Shown here: positions 42,887 through 51,384 of the stretch, one piece after another
Numbering within the stretch: the stretch's first letter is position 1
How the letters are laid out: every line of letters begins with the position of its first letter
NCBI RefSeq assembly: GCF_001425605.1
Contig: NZ_LMRG01000008.1
Location: 62,001 to 126,000, forward strand
Origin: Rhizobium sp. Leaf453
Lineage (GTDB): Bacteria > Pseudomonadota > Alphaproteobacteria > Rhizobiales > Rhizobiaceae
DNA length: 64,000 nt
Direction: 5' to 3'
The notes under the pieces: generated by a model
Seen by the model: only the letters and a program-made list of their open reading frames with translations
Told to the model about the DNA's origin: nothing
The model's database searches: none
Translations under genes and position numbers: made by a program

Positions 42887-43891
42887 TTACTTCCGGATCG
42901 CGGCAAGCTCGGCCAGGATGCCATCGACGACATCGGCGCCGATCTCGGCCTTGTGCTTCTCATAGACGACCATGGACTTCTCGCGGATGCGGGCCTGTTC
43001 TTCCGGCGAAAGCACATTTACCTCGAGGCCGGCAGCCTTGATCTTCTCAAGCGACTTCTTGTTGAGGTCGCCGATCACCTGGCGCTCGACGTCACGGCCG
43101 ACCACGGCGCATTCCCTCAGCGCTGTCTGCTCCTCCGGCGCATAGGTATCGAAGATCGCCTTGGAGAAAAGGAACAGGAACGGCGTGTAGGCATGGTTGG
43201 TCTGGGTGACGTATTTCTGCACTTCGAAGAACTTCGACGTGTCGATGGTCACATAGGGGTTCTCCTGGGCGTCGATCGTCTTGGTTTCCAGAGCCGAAAA
43301 GACTTCACCGAACGCCATGGGCGTTGCGTTGGCGCCAAGGTTCTGGAAGGTGTCGAGGAAGACATTATTCTGCATGACACGAACCTTCATGCCTTCCAGG
43401 TCTTCCCACTTGTTCACCGGACGAACTGAGTTGGAAAGGTTACGGAAGCCGTTCTCCCAGTATGCGAGATTGACAAGGCCGACGGCTGCCAGCTTCTCGT
43501 TCATCATCTCGCCGAACTTGCCGTCCAGGACCTTGTAGGCTTCCTCCGAGGTGGCGAAGAGGAACGGTAGATCGAACACGCCGAGGGCCGGCTCGATGCC
43601 GACGAGCGGCGAGGACGAGGTCACGACGGCCTCCTGAACGCCGGAACGGAGTGCCTGTGTTGCCTGCAGGTCGCCACCGAGAGCGCCACCCCAGAATGCC
43701 GTCAGCTTCAGCTTTCCGCCCGACTTTTCATCAAGGCATTTCTGCATCGCCGCAATGCCGTTGCCGACGGGGTGATCGGCATTGATGCCGTTGGAGACGC
43801 GGATGTTGCGCTCGGTGAACTCGGCGAATGCCGGCACGGAGGCGGACAGGGTGAATGCGATCGCAGTCGTGGCAAGTAGCAGTTTTCTCAT
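42887..43891 (-). CDS. TRAP transporter solute-binding protein (DctP family)
   Basis: A 334-residue periplasmic protein with a signal peptide (MRKLLLATTAIAFTLSASVPAFA-EF, cleavage near 23; shown in part as SASVPAFA). The DctP fold is clear: GINADHPVGNGIAAMQKCL at the start, the carboxylate-contacting Arg region KVRVMQNNVFLDTFQNLGANA near 165, FGEVFSALETKTIDAQENP near 190. It binds an organic acid, probably a sugar acid judging by neighbours. It is the last gene of the xylX-like/TRAP operon, 44 bases after the large permease gene. Confidence 0.93.
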   Translation of the reverse strand: MRKLLLATTAIAFTLSASVPAFAEFTERNIRVSNGINADHPVGNGIAAMQKCLDEKSGGKLKLTAFWGGALGGDLQATQALRSGVQEAVVTSSSPLVGIEPALGVFDLPFLFATSEEAYKVLDGKFGEMMNEKLAAVGLVNLAYWENGFRNLSNSVRPVNKWEDLEGMKVRVMQNNVFLDTFQNLGANATPMAFGEVFSALETKTIDAQENPYVTIDTSKFFEVQKYVTQTNHAYTPFLFLFSKAIFDTYAPEEQTALRECAVVGRDVERQVIGDLNKKSLEKIKAAGLEVNVLSPEEQARIREKSMVVYEKHKAEIGADVVDGILAELAAIRK

Positions 43892-43935
43892 GATATCCTC
43901 CCATGGATGTTGAACGAGAAATGGACTTTCTGGCC

Positions 43936-45213
43936 TCAGTGCAGCCAGCGAGCCGGTACGATGACCAGGTCCGGAAACAGGACCAGGAGCAGAAGCACGA
44001 GCGTTTGGGCCAACAGGAACGGCCAGACACCCACCGTCACTTTGCCCAGCGGAACGCGTCCGACGCCGCTGACGACGTTGAGAACGACGCCAACCGGTGG
44101 AGTGAGAAGGCCGATGCAGTTGTTCATGATGAACAGGACGCCGAAGTAGACCGGGTCGATGCCTGCCTGCTTGATGATCGGCATCAGGACGGGCGTCAGG
44201 ATCAGGATTGTCGGCGTCAGATCCAGGGCAGTGCCGACGATCAGCACCAGGATCATGATGACGAACATCAGCAGGGTCGGGCGGTCGATCAACGGTTCAA
44301 TGAGGCCGGTAATTTCCGCCGGGATGTTGGCAGCGGTAATCAACCAGGCCGAAACGAGCGCTGCGCAAACCAGGAACATGATGATGGATGTGGTCTTGGC
44401 GGCCTGCAGGATGACGCGCGGAAGCTCCCTTGGCGTCAGTTCGCGATAGATGACCATGCCAACGAACAAGGCATAGGCCGCAGCGACAACGGCCGCTTCC
44501 GTTGGTGTCACCACACCGGCCTTGATGCCGCCGAGGATGATGACGGGCATGCCCAGCGCCCAAAGTGCGCGAGTGGTCACACGAAGACGTTCCGCCATCG
44601 ACGCGCGCGGCAACGCCTCCACCTTGTCCTTGCGCACAACGATCAGCCATGTGACGACCAGCGCGAGGCCCATCATCAGGCCGGGAACGATGCCGGCCAT
44701 GAAGAGCTGCGTGATCGAAACGTTGGCGGCCACACCGAAGACAATGAACGCCATGGACGGCGGGATAACCGGTGCGATGATGCCGCCGGCTGCGATGAGA
44801 CCGGCAGAGCGGGGAACGTTATAACCAGCCTTGGCCATCATGGGGATGAGGATGGCGGCGAGTGCGGCCGTATCGGCTGCTGCAGAACCGGAGATGCTGG
44901 CCATGATCAGCGCAGCCACGATCGCGACAATCCCGAGGCCACCGCGAATATGCCCAACGCACGCGATAGCAAAATCGATGATGCGCCGTGACAGACCGCC
45001 GGCATTCATCAGTTCCCCGGCCAGAATGAAGAAGGGAATGGCAAGCAAGGTGAACGTATCGGCACCGGCAATCATGTTCTGCGCGATGATCTGCGTGTTG
45101 AACATTCCCATGTACCACATGAGAATGACGCCGCAGAACATCAGGGAAAACGCGACAGGCACGCCTATTGCCATGGCGCCAATCAGCGAGCCGACGAAAA
45201 CGAAAAGTGTCAT
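43936..45213 (-). CDS. TRAP transporter large permease (DctM family)
   Basis: A 425-residue membrane protein with about 12 spans, the normal DctM length. Family blocks: TLLAIPFFILAGELMNAGGL near residue 48 (in part), SGSAAADTAALAAILIPMM near 108, and GGIIAPVIPPSMAFIVFGV near 138. It uses the sodium or proton gradient to import the ligand delivered by the DctP protein. Its ATG overlaps the small-subunit stop by one base (TGATG). Confidence 0.95.
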   Translation of the reverse strand: MTLFVFVGSLIGAMAIGVPVAFSLMFCGVILMWYMGMFNTQIIAQNMIAGADTFTLLAIPFFILAGELMNAGGLSRRIIDFAIACVGHIRGGLGIVAIVAALIMASISGSAAADTAALAAILIPMMAKAGYNVPRSAGLIAAGGIIAPVIPPSMAFIVFGVAANVSITQLFMAGIVPGLMMGLALVVTWLIVVRKDKVEALPRASMAERLRVTTRALWALGMPVIILGGIKAGVVTPTEAAVVAAAYALFVGMVIYRELTPRELPRVILQAAKTTSIIMFLVCAALVSAWLITAANIPAEITGLIEPLIDRPTLLMFVIMILVLIVGTALDLTPTILILTPVLMPIIKQAGIDPVYFGVLFIMNNCIGLLTPPVGVVLNVVSGVGRVPLGKVTVGVWPFLLAQTLVLLLLVLFPDLVIVPARWLH

Positions 45214-45746
45214 CAGGTCCGCTCCGCCATCTGTTCGATCGTGAGGTTTTCGCCCGCGAAAGCTTCAAGCTCCTCCTGCGTCACCCGGCCAGTGACGAGG
45301 CGGAAAAGGCGCTCAAGCGCGATGATCACGCAACAGAACCCGGTAAAGAAACCACTGCCGTAGACGAAGCCCATGGACAGGCCGGTGACCGGAGCCTTCA
45401 TGCTCCAGTTGATCGGCAACTGTATCCAGGTGCCCCAGAAAAAGATGGCAGAACAGGCGATGATCACCAGATTGCTGAGGATCATGCAAACGATACGCCC
45501 CTTGCGCCCCAGCAGCGCAACGAGCGTCTCCACGCCCAGGTGACCGTGCTCCCGAAATGCGACGACGGCGCCAATGAAAGTCAGCCAGATGAAAAAGTAC
45601 CGTGCGAGTTCGTCCGACACCGTCAGGCCGGAATTCATGGCGTAGCGCATGATGACATTCACGAAGACCATGATCGCCATTCCCGAGAGAAGGAGGATCA
45701 GCAGGACTTCAAGAGTCTTGTAAAAATAGTCGATTACCTTTTGCAC
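45213..45746 (-). CDS. TRAP transporter small permease (DctQ family)
   Basis: A 177-residue four-span membrane protein. The DctQ motif region SDELARYFFIWLTFIGAVVAFREHGHLGV (SDELARYFF and FREHGHLGV, about residues 40-68) is clear. It complements the DctM subunit. The gene order (xylX-like, Q, M, P) differs from the more common P-Q-M order. Separation from the upstream dehydratase gene is 19 bases. Confidence 0.92.
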   Translation of the reverse strand: MQKVIDYFYKTLEVLLILLLSGMAIMVFVNVIMRYAMNSGLTVSDELARYFFIWLTFIGAVVAFREHGHLGVETLVALLGRKGRIVCMILSNLVIIACSAIFFWGTWIQLPINWSMKAPVTGLSMGFVYGSGFFTGFCCVIIALERLFRLVTGRVTQEELEAFAGENLTIEQMAERT

Positions 45747-45765
45747 GCGTCCCTCCCAGTTTGCG

Positions 45766-46926
45766 TTACATCAGGCCGCGCTTGGCCAGGTTTTTCATCA
45801 GCGCACCAACGCCGAAGGTCCATTCGGGGCAGGCGTCACTGCGATCGACCCAGTTTACCAGACGGCCGAGCAGTGGCGTCGCGATTTCCACCCGGTCGCC
45901 GATTTCATGCGTAAATCCCCGGCCCGCACCGCGCCGGTCCTTGACGGGGGCAAACATCGTTCCGAGGAAAAGGACGGCACCATCCGGATATTGATGATTG
46001 CGATTGAGCAATTGCCGGGCGAGATCGGCGGGTTGGCGGCTGATTGCCTCCATCGGGCTCTCGCCCGTCATCCGGAAACCGTCCTGTCCCTCGACGGACA
46101 ATACAACACGCACCTTGCCCAACTTTTCAAGCGTAAACGTGCCGTCGAAAAGGCGGATGAACGGGCCGATGGCGCAGGATGCGTTGTTGTCCTTTGCCTT
46201 GCCCAGCAGCAGAGCAGAACGTCCCTCGACATCCCGAAGGTTGACGTCGTTTCCGAGCGTGGCACCGATAATTTCCCCGGAGGAGCGCAGGACCAGCACC
46301 ACTTCCGGCTCCGGATTGTTCCATTCCGAGATCGGATGAATGCCGACCTTCGAACCGCAACCGACCGCCGACATCGGCTGTGACTTGGTGAAGATTTCGG
46401 CATCCGGGCCGATGCCGACCTCAAGATATTGCGACCAGAGATTCATGTCCTGCAGAAGCGCCTTCACGCTTGCCGCCTGCTCAGACCCGGCAACCACGCC
46501 ACGAAGGCTGTCTCCCAGAACCGGCGCCAGACGCTTGCGGATATCGAGGGCGCGGCTTGCATCGCCCTTGGCCTGTTCTTCGATCACCCGCTCCAGCATG
46601 CTGTCGGCAAAAGTGACGCCGGCGGCCTTGATCGCCTGCAGGTCGATCGGTGCCAGCAATGTACCGGCCTGTCCCGACAGGAAATCATCGACCGACCCGA
46701 GGTCGGGAAGGTCATGCGCCGATTTCAGCTTGCCGGCGAGGTCGCCGCGTTCGAGCAACGAGGAAACAGTCGCGGAAATTGACGACAGGTCGAGGACCCG
46801 ATCACCCCGGACGAGAACCGGGCACGGACCATCGGCAGACTTCGACCAGACGCGGCCGACAAGCAGCGCGCCGGCTAAATCTTCCGGCAGAATGTCCGTA
46901 GCACGAAGCGAATTGGTGGAATCCAA
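45766..46926 (-). CDS. Fumarylacetoacetate hydrolase-fold dehydratase, XylX-like
   Basis: A 386-residue protein of FAH fold in its longer form. The motifs NNPEPEVVLVLRSSGEIIG and LGNDVNLRDVEGRSALLLGKA with DNNASCAIGPFI, near residues 205-250, match 2-keto-3-deoxy-sugar-acid dehydratases such as XylX, which turn 2-keto-3-deoxy-pentonate into alpha-ketoglutarate semialdehyde. Metal-binding Glu residues (EPE) are in place. First gene of an operon with the TRAP transporter. Substrate of pentonate type is inferred from family and from the IlvD/EDD dehydratase nearby. Confidence 0.85.
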   Translation of the reverse strand: MDSTNSLRATDILPEDLAGALLVGRVWSKSADGPCPVLVRGDRVLDLSSISATVSSLLERGDLAGKLKSAHDLPDLGSVDDFLSGQAGTLLAPIDLQAIKAAGVTFADSMLERVIEEQAKGDASRALDIRKRLAPVLGDSLRGVVAGSEQAASVKALLQDMNLWSQYLEVGIGPDAEIFTKSQPMSAVGCGSKVGIHPISEWNNPEPEVVLVLRSSGEIIGATLGNDVNLRDVEGRSALLLGKAKDNNASCAIGPFIRLFDGTFTLEKLGKVRVVLSVEGQDGFRMTGESPMEAISRQPADLARQLLNRNHQYPDGAVLFLGTMFAPVKDRRGAGRGFTHEIGDRVEIATPLLGRLVNWVDRSDACPEWTFGVGALMKNLAKRGLM

Positions 46927-46978
46927 GCAATACCTCCCTCACGTCTGCAGCAAGTCGGCCCTCCTGCCATCTTGCCAG

Positions 46979-46999
46979 ATTGTCAGGCTGTCTGACAAT
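46979..46999. promoter_or_regulatory. Palindrome ATTGTCAG-N5-CTGACAAT, candidate FCD-regulator operator
   Basis: Perfect 8-bp arms, about 55 bases upstream of the XylX-like gene. It contains TGTCTGACA, which fits the FadR/FCD pattern TNGTNNNACNA, and resembles the palindrome at 49400-49420. Confidence 0.65.
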
Positions 47000-47129
47000 G
47001 GTAGCGCTACCTTTTAGTCGTAGTTGCTTATGCTGTCCAGCGCCGAAAATCCACTCCCGGGATAAATGACATCTTCGGGAAGATGGCGTTCGGCTCACAA
47101 ACGGCAAGCATCACCTGCCGGAAGTTTTT

Positions 47130-47861
47130 TCAGCTGGCTTCCATGACAAGATCAAGTCGATTGGCGGCGCCGAGCAGATGCTGCCTCATCGCGGCGCGTG
47201 CGCGGTGCGGATCCCGGCTGGCGATGGCATCGCGGATCGCCACATGTTCGGCAATCGTCACCTCAACGATTTCCTCCAGCACCGCCGTCGCCCGGGCTGC
47301 GTTGATGGCAAGGCTGATGCGCTCGGCGATGAACCCGACGAACAGGGCGAAATATTCGTTGCCAGTCGCCGACGCGATGACGCGATGGAAGATGAGGTCA
47401 GCGACAATTCCCTGGTCCGTCCATTTGTCCGTTCCCATCATCGCCGCCAGGGCTTCATCGAGCTTGGCGAGATCGCTCTCGGCATGATGGATCGCAGCGA
47501 GTCCGGCGGCTTCGATTTCCAGCGGCATCCGCAACTGGAAAAGATCCCGGAAGATCGCGCGGTCGTGGAGATCGTCCTGCTCGATCCGGATGGATTGGCG
47601 CGCCTTGATCTCGGTTGCGAAGGCTCCGACACCCTGCCGGGTCTCGACCAGCCCCTCGTTGCGCAACTGGGCAATCGCCTCGCGCACCACCGAGCGGCTA
47701 ACGCCGAAACTGCTGGCCAGGAAGTGTTCGGTGGGCAGCTTGCCCCCCGGCGGAATACGCCCCTCGGTGATCTCGCGCGCAATCTGGGCGGCAATCCGCG
47801 CCGGGAGATGCTCGTTGCGCCTGATCTGTCCAAAATCCATCGACATGCCGTTTCGCCCCAA
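47130..47861 (-). CDS. GntR-family regulator with FCD domain
   Basis: A 243-residue regulator. The winged helix (about 20-85) has AREITEGRIPPGGKLPTEHFLAS and VSRSVVREAIAQL (DNA-recognition), VETRQGVGAF as wing. The FCD effector domain (about 100-235) has RMPLEIEAAGLAA, FHRVIASATGN with the metal-ligand His, and EHVAIRDAIASRD. Such regulators repress sugar-acid genes until the acid binds. It is co-transcribed behind the FAD-linked dehydrogenase gene, 11 bases apart. Operator-like palindromes flank the group. Start may also be at the Met of MSMDFG (47846). Confidence 0.9.
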   Translation of the reverse strand: MGRNGMSMDFGQIRRNEHLPARIAAQIAREITEGRIPPGGKLPTEHFLASSFGVSRSVVREAIAQLRNEGLVETRQGVGAFATEIKARQSIRIEQDDLHDRAIFRDLFQLRMPLEIEAAGLAAIHHAESDLAKLDEALAAMMGTDKWTDQGIVADLIFHRVIASATGNEYFALFVGFIAERISLAINAARATAVLEEIVEVTIAEHVAIRDAIASRDPHRARAAMRQHLLGAANRLDLVMEAS

Positions 47862-47872
47862 TCCATTACCGC

Positions 47873-49330
47873 CTATGAACGCCGCTCAAAATCCAGTTGG
47901 CAACCCGGATTCATCACACCCCGCGGGTCGACGGCGTGTTTCAATGCCGTCAGCAATTCGCGCCGGATCGGCGGGATACGTGTCTCATAGTCGGCCTTTT
48001 TCAAACGGCCAATACCGTGCTCCGCGCTGATCGATCCATGATAGGCATCGACGACCGTATTGATCGCCTGTTTCGCCGTATAGATGCGCGCATCGATCTC
48101 CTCACGCGGCAGGCCAGCGGGTGGCAGCACGTTCAGATGAACATTGCCATCGCCGACATGGCCGTAGGAGACGCAGACACCGTCCGGCACGGCATGAACT
48201 ACGGCCTCTTCCGCGTCGCGAACGAAATCGGCAAGGCGCGACAGCGGAACGGAGACATCGGTGCGCAGATGCGGTCCACGCTTCGCTTGCCCCTCGTTCA
48301 TGCCTTCTCGGAAAAGCCAGAGGTTGCGCGCCTGCGCCTTTGAGCTTGCGATCACACCGTCCGGGACCAATCCCTCCTCCATCACGGCACCGAGAAACCG
48401 CTCCATCAGGTCGTCGATATCGACCAGCCCTGACCCGGATATTTCCAAAAGCACATAGGCGGGGTAATCGCCGGAGATCGGCATAGCGAGGTCAGGAAGC
48501 GCCTCGCGGGCCAGAACGAAGGCAAGCGGCGGCATGAACTCGAAGGCAGACATCAGGTCGCAGCAATCACGCCGAGCCCGGCGGAAAAGCGCGATGGCGT
48601 CGTCGAGCGAATTGAGCCCCAGAAGCGCCGTGGCGACCTGATCCGGCTCCGGTGTCAGCTTCACCGCAACGGCGGTGATGATGCCGAGCGAACCCTCGGC
48701 GCCGATGAACATCTGCTTCAAATCAATGCCGCGATTATCCTTGCGGAGCGTCGACAATCCATCGAAGATCGAACCATCCGGCAGCACCACTTCGAGGCCG
48801 AGCACCAGTTCACGCGTCATCCCATAGCGCAGAACGTTGATGCCGCCGGCATTGGTCGACACATTGCCGCCAATACGGCAGGAGCCCTGCGCGCCGAGCG
48901 CCAGTGGGAAGAACATGCCTTCGCCCGCGACCGCATCCTTGAATTCCGAAAGTATGCAGCCGGCCTCTACAACGGCGGAAAAATCGCCAGCGTCGATACG
49001 CCGGATACCGGTCATTCGCTCCAGGCTGATCACGACCTGATCGTCCGGTCTATCGGGTATCGCGCCCAGCACCAGACCCGTATTGCCACCCTGCGGAACA
49101 ATGGACAGGCCGATCGCGGTACAAGCCTTGACGGCCGCGGATACTTCTTCCGTCGTGCGCGGACGCAGGACAGCAACCGCTCCCGACGTCACGTCGCCAT
49201 GCCAATCCCGGCAGTATTTTTCGGTTGCCGCGCCGCACAGGACCATGTCGGCGCCGAGCGCCCGAACCAACGCATCGACGCAGGCCGCTTGCCGGCTAGA
49301 CCCCATCACCGCGTCAACTTCTCCGTTCAC
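47873..49330 (-). CDS. FAD-linked oxidase, D-2-hydroxyacid (lactate/glycolate/2-hydroxyglutarate) dehydrogenase type
   Basis: A 485-residue GlcD/Dld-like flavoprotein. The FAD-binding PCMH region has VAVLRPRTTEEVSAAV, VPQGGNTGLVLGA and GSCRIGGNVSTNAGGINVLRYG (GGNVSTNAGG); the C-terminal substrate domain has SYGHVGDGNVHLNV and SAEHGIGRLKK, with His ligands for metal. It would oxidise a D-2-hydroxy acid to the 2-keto acid. A GTG at 49330 is the start used; ATG eight codons later is equally possible. It opens a minus-strand transcription unit with the regulator, divergent from denD. Confidence 0.9.
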   Translation of the reverse strand: MNGEVDAVMGSSRQAACVDALVRALGADMVLCGAATEKYCRDWHGDVTSGAVAVLRPRTTEEVSAAVKACTAIGLSIVPQGGNTGLVLGAIPDRPDDQVVISLERMTGIRRIDAGDFSAVVEAGCILSEFKDAVAGEGMFFPLALGAQGSCRIGGNVSTNAGGINVLRYGMTRELVLGLEVVLPDGSIFDGLSTLRKDNRGIDLKQMFIGAEGSLGIITAVAVKLTPEPDQVATALLGLNSLDDAIALFRRARRDCCDLMSAFEFMPPLAFVLAREALPDLAMPISGDYPAYVLLEISGSGLVDIDDLMERFLGAVMEEGLVPDGVIASSKAQARNLWLFREGMNEGQAKRGPHLRTDVSVPLSRLADFVRDAEEAVVHAVPDGVCVSYGHVGDGNVHLNVLPPAGLPREEIDARIYTAKQAINTVVDAYHGSISAEHGIGRLKKADYETRIPPIRRELLTALKHAVDPRGVMNPGCQLDFERRS

Positions 49331-49399
49331 GATCGCTCTCGCCTTTTGGGCATGACCCGGTGGCGCCGGATCAAATATTCTGTTTTCAAAAAGATGATA

Positions 49400-49420
49400 T
49401 AAGGTTATCAGACAACCTTA
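49400..49420. promoter_or_regulatory. 21-bp palindrome TAAGGTTATCAGACAACCTTA, candidate FCD-regulator operator
   Basis: Almost every position is symmetric (TAAGGTTNTCNGANAACCTTA). Its core TTATCAGACAA is the reverse of TTGTCTGATAA, sharing TGTCTGAYAA with the 46979 site. It lies in the 159-base space between the divergent FAD-linked dehydrogenase and denD-like genes. Confidence 0.65.
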
Positions 49421-49489
49421 CAATAGTTTTGTTGCAATGCCGACTCTTTCGCTTCAGAGCGGTGCGCAGAAAACCGGGAGGAGGATCAC

Positions 49490-50473
49490 GTGCATATTCT
49501 GATAATTGGCGCCGCAGGCATGGTCGGACGCAAGCTGACGCAGAGACTGGCCAGGGACGGAAGTCTGGGCGGTCACCCGATCGAGGCCATGACGCTCGTT
49601 GATGTGGTGGCGCCCGACGCGCCGGACGGTTTTGGCGGCAGGGTGGTGCTGGAAACCGTGGACCTTTCCGCACCGGGCGAAGCAACGCGGCTCATCGCAA
49701 GGCGCCCAGACGTGATCTTTCACCTCGCGGCCATCGTTTCGGGAGAAGCCGAACTCGATTTCGACAAGGGTTATCGCATCAACCTCGACGGCACGCGTTA
49801 TCTGTTCGACGCCATCCGCATCGCCCATGGCGAAGATGGCTACAAGCCGCGCGTGGTCTTTACTTCCTCCATCGCCGTCTTCGGCGCCCCGCTGCCCTAC
49901 CCCATTCCGGACGAGTTTCACAGCACGCCATTGACCAGCTATGGAACGCAGAAGGCGATCTGCGAACTGCTGCTGTCAGACTATTCGCGGCGCGGCTTTT
50001 TCGACGGCATCGGTATTCGCCTTCCGACGATTTGCATTCGTCCCGGAAAACCAAACAAGGCGGCCTCCGGCTTCTTCTCGAACATCCTGCGCGAGCCGCT
50101 TGTCGGGCAGGAAGCCGTCCTGCCCGTTCCGGACGACGTACGCCACTGGCATGCATCGCCCAGGTCCGCCGTCGGTTTTCTTACCCATGGCGCGACGATC
50201 GACGTCGAGAAGGTCGGCCCCCGGCGTAACCTCTCGATGCCGGGGCTTAGCGCGACGGTCGGCGAGCAGATCGAGGCGCTTCGCCGCGTCGCCGGCGAAA
50301 AGGCGGTGGCGCTGATCCGCCGAGAGCCCGACGAAATGATCATGCGCATGTGCGCCGGCTGGGCACCGGGATTTGAGGCAAAGCGCGCAACCTCGCTCGG
50401 CTTCACCGCCGAAAAGTCCTTCGATGACATCATCAAGGTCCATATCGAGGATGAGCTTGGAGGCCGTTTGTGA
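49490..50473 (+). CDS. denD: NAD-dependent epimerase/dehydratase family, D-erythronate dehydrogenase-like
   Basis: A 327-residue extended SDR. The Rossmann motif is GAAGMVGRK (residues 7-15), VIFHLAAIVSGEAELDF follows near 77, the catalytic Tyr/Lys are in TSYGTQKA near 150, and CIRPGKPNKAASGFFSNIL is characteristic of the DenD subgroup. DenD oxidises D-erythronate to 2-oxo-tetronate. The start is GTG at 49490 with GGGAGGAGG before it. It is first in an operon with the next two genes; no otnI/otnK/otnC partner is adjacent, so a different sugar acid may be the substrate. Confidence 0.75.
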   Translation: MHILIIGAAGMVGRKLTQRLARDGSLGGHPIEAMTLVDVVAPDAPDGFGGRVVLETVDLSAPGEATRLIARRPDVIFHLAAIVSGEAELDFDKGYRINLDGTRYLFDAIRIAHGEDGYKPRVVFTSSIAVFGAPLPYPIPDEFHSTPLTSYGTQKAICELLLSDYSRRGFFDGIGIRLPTICIRPGKPNKAASGFFSNILREPLVGQEAVLPVPDDVRHWHASPRSAVGFLTHGATIDVEKVGPRRNLSMPGLSATVGEQIEALRRVAGEKAVALIRREPDEMIMRMCAGWAPGFEAKRATSLGFTAEKSFDDIIKVHIEDELGGRL

Positions 50474-51384
50474 TGACCACCGGAGCGGGGCAAAAAGGGG
50501 AGCGCATCGCCTTTCTCGGGACCGGCCTGATGGGCGCGCCGATGGCACGCCGCCTGCTGAAAGCCGGCTATGCCGTCACGGCCTGGAACCGTGATCGCTC
50601 CAAGACGGATGCTCTGGCGGAGGAAAGAGTAACCATCGCGGCCACGGCAGCCGACGCGGCGCGCGATGCCGATGTCGTCTTCACCATGCTGAGTGACGGC
50701 AATGCTGTCAGCAGCGTCCTGATTGATCAGGGCGTGGCGGACGTGCTGAAAGTCGGCGCCGTTGTCATCGACACATCGTCAATCGCGCCCCCGATCGCGC
50801 GTCAGCATGCTGAAATGCTGGCCAAGCGGCAGGTGCATCATATCGATGCACCTGTTTCCGGCGGCGTCGTTGGCGCTGAAGCAGGCACGCTTGCGATCAT
50901 GGCGGGCGGCGATAGCACAATCATCGACAGTGCCGCCGACATATTCTCCATCCTCGGCCGAGTCACCCATGTCGGCCCGTCCGGCGCAGGCCAGATCTGC
51001 AAGCTCGCCAACCAGCAGATCGTCGCCATCACGATCGGGGCCGTTGCCGAGGCGATGATGCTGGTGGAAGCCGGTGGTGCCGATCGCGGCAAATTCCGCG
51101 ATGCGATCCGGGGCGGATTTGCCGAAAGCCGCATTCTGGAGCTTCACGGCAAGCGGATGGTGGATCGCGCGTTCCAGCCCGGCGGGCTGTCGCGGCTGCA
51201 GCTCAAGGATCTCGACGCCGTCGCCGCGATGGCGGAACTGTTCGCACTCGACCTGCCGCTGACATCGGTGATACGGAACGAATTCAGTGATTTCGTTGCC
51301 GACGGCCATGGCGAAACCGACCATAGTGGCCTGTTGCTGCATCTCGAAAAGATCAACGGCCACCATGGGGAGAAGGTCCGGTGA
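50473..51384 (+). CDS. Beta-hydroxyacid dehydrogenase (3-hydroxyisobutyrate/L-threonate dehydrogenase family)
   Basis: A 303-residue enzyme. NAD(P) motif IAFLGTGLMGAPMARRL (about 13-29), substrate motif DAPVSGGVVGAEAGTLA near 127, catalytic Lys in CKLANQQIVAITIGAV near 177 and a C-terminal DHSGLLLHLEKING. Family members include GlxR, LtnD and HIBADH. Its start overlaps the denD-like stop (TGATG). In this context it probably oxidises a sugar acid at C2 or reduces a semialdehyde; the motif does not decide which. Confidence 0.88.
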   Translation: MTTGAGQKGERIAFLGTGLMGAPMARRLLKAGYAVTAWNRDRSKTDALAEERVTIAATAADAARDADVVFTMLSDGNAVSSVLIDQGVADVLKVGAVVIDTSSIAPPIARQHAEMLAKRQVHHIDAPVSGGVVGAEAGTLAIMAGGDSTIIDSAADIFSILGRVTHVGPSGAGQICKLANQQIVAITIGAVAEAMMLVEAGGADRGKFRDAIRGGFAESRILELHGKRMVDRAFQPGGLSRLQLKDLDAVAAMAELFALDLPLTSVIRNEFSDFVADGHGETDHSGLLLHLEKINGHHGEKVR

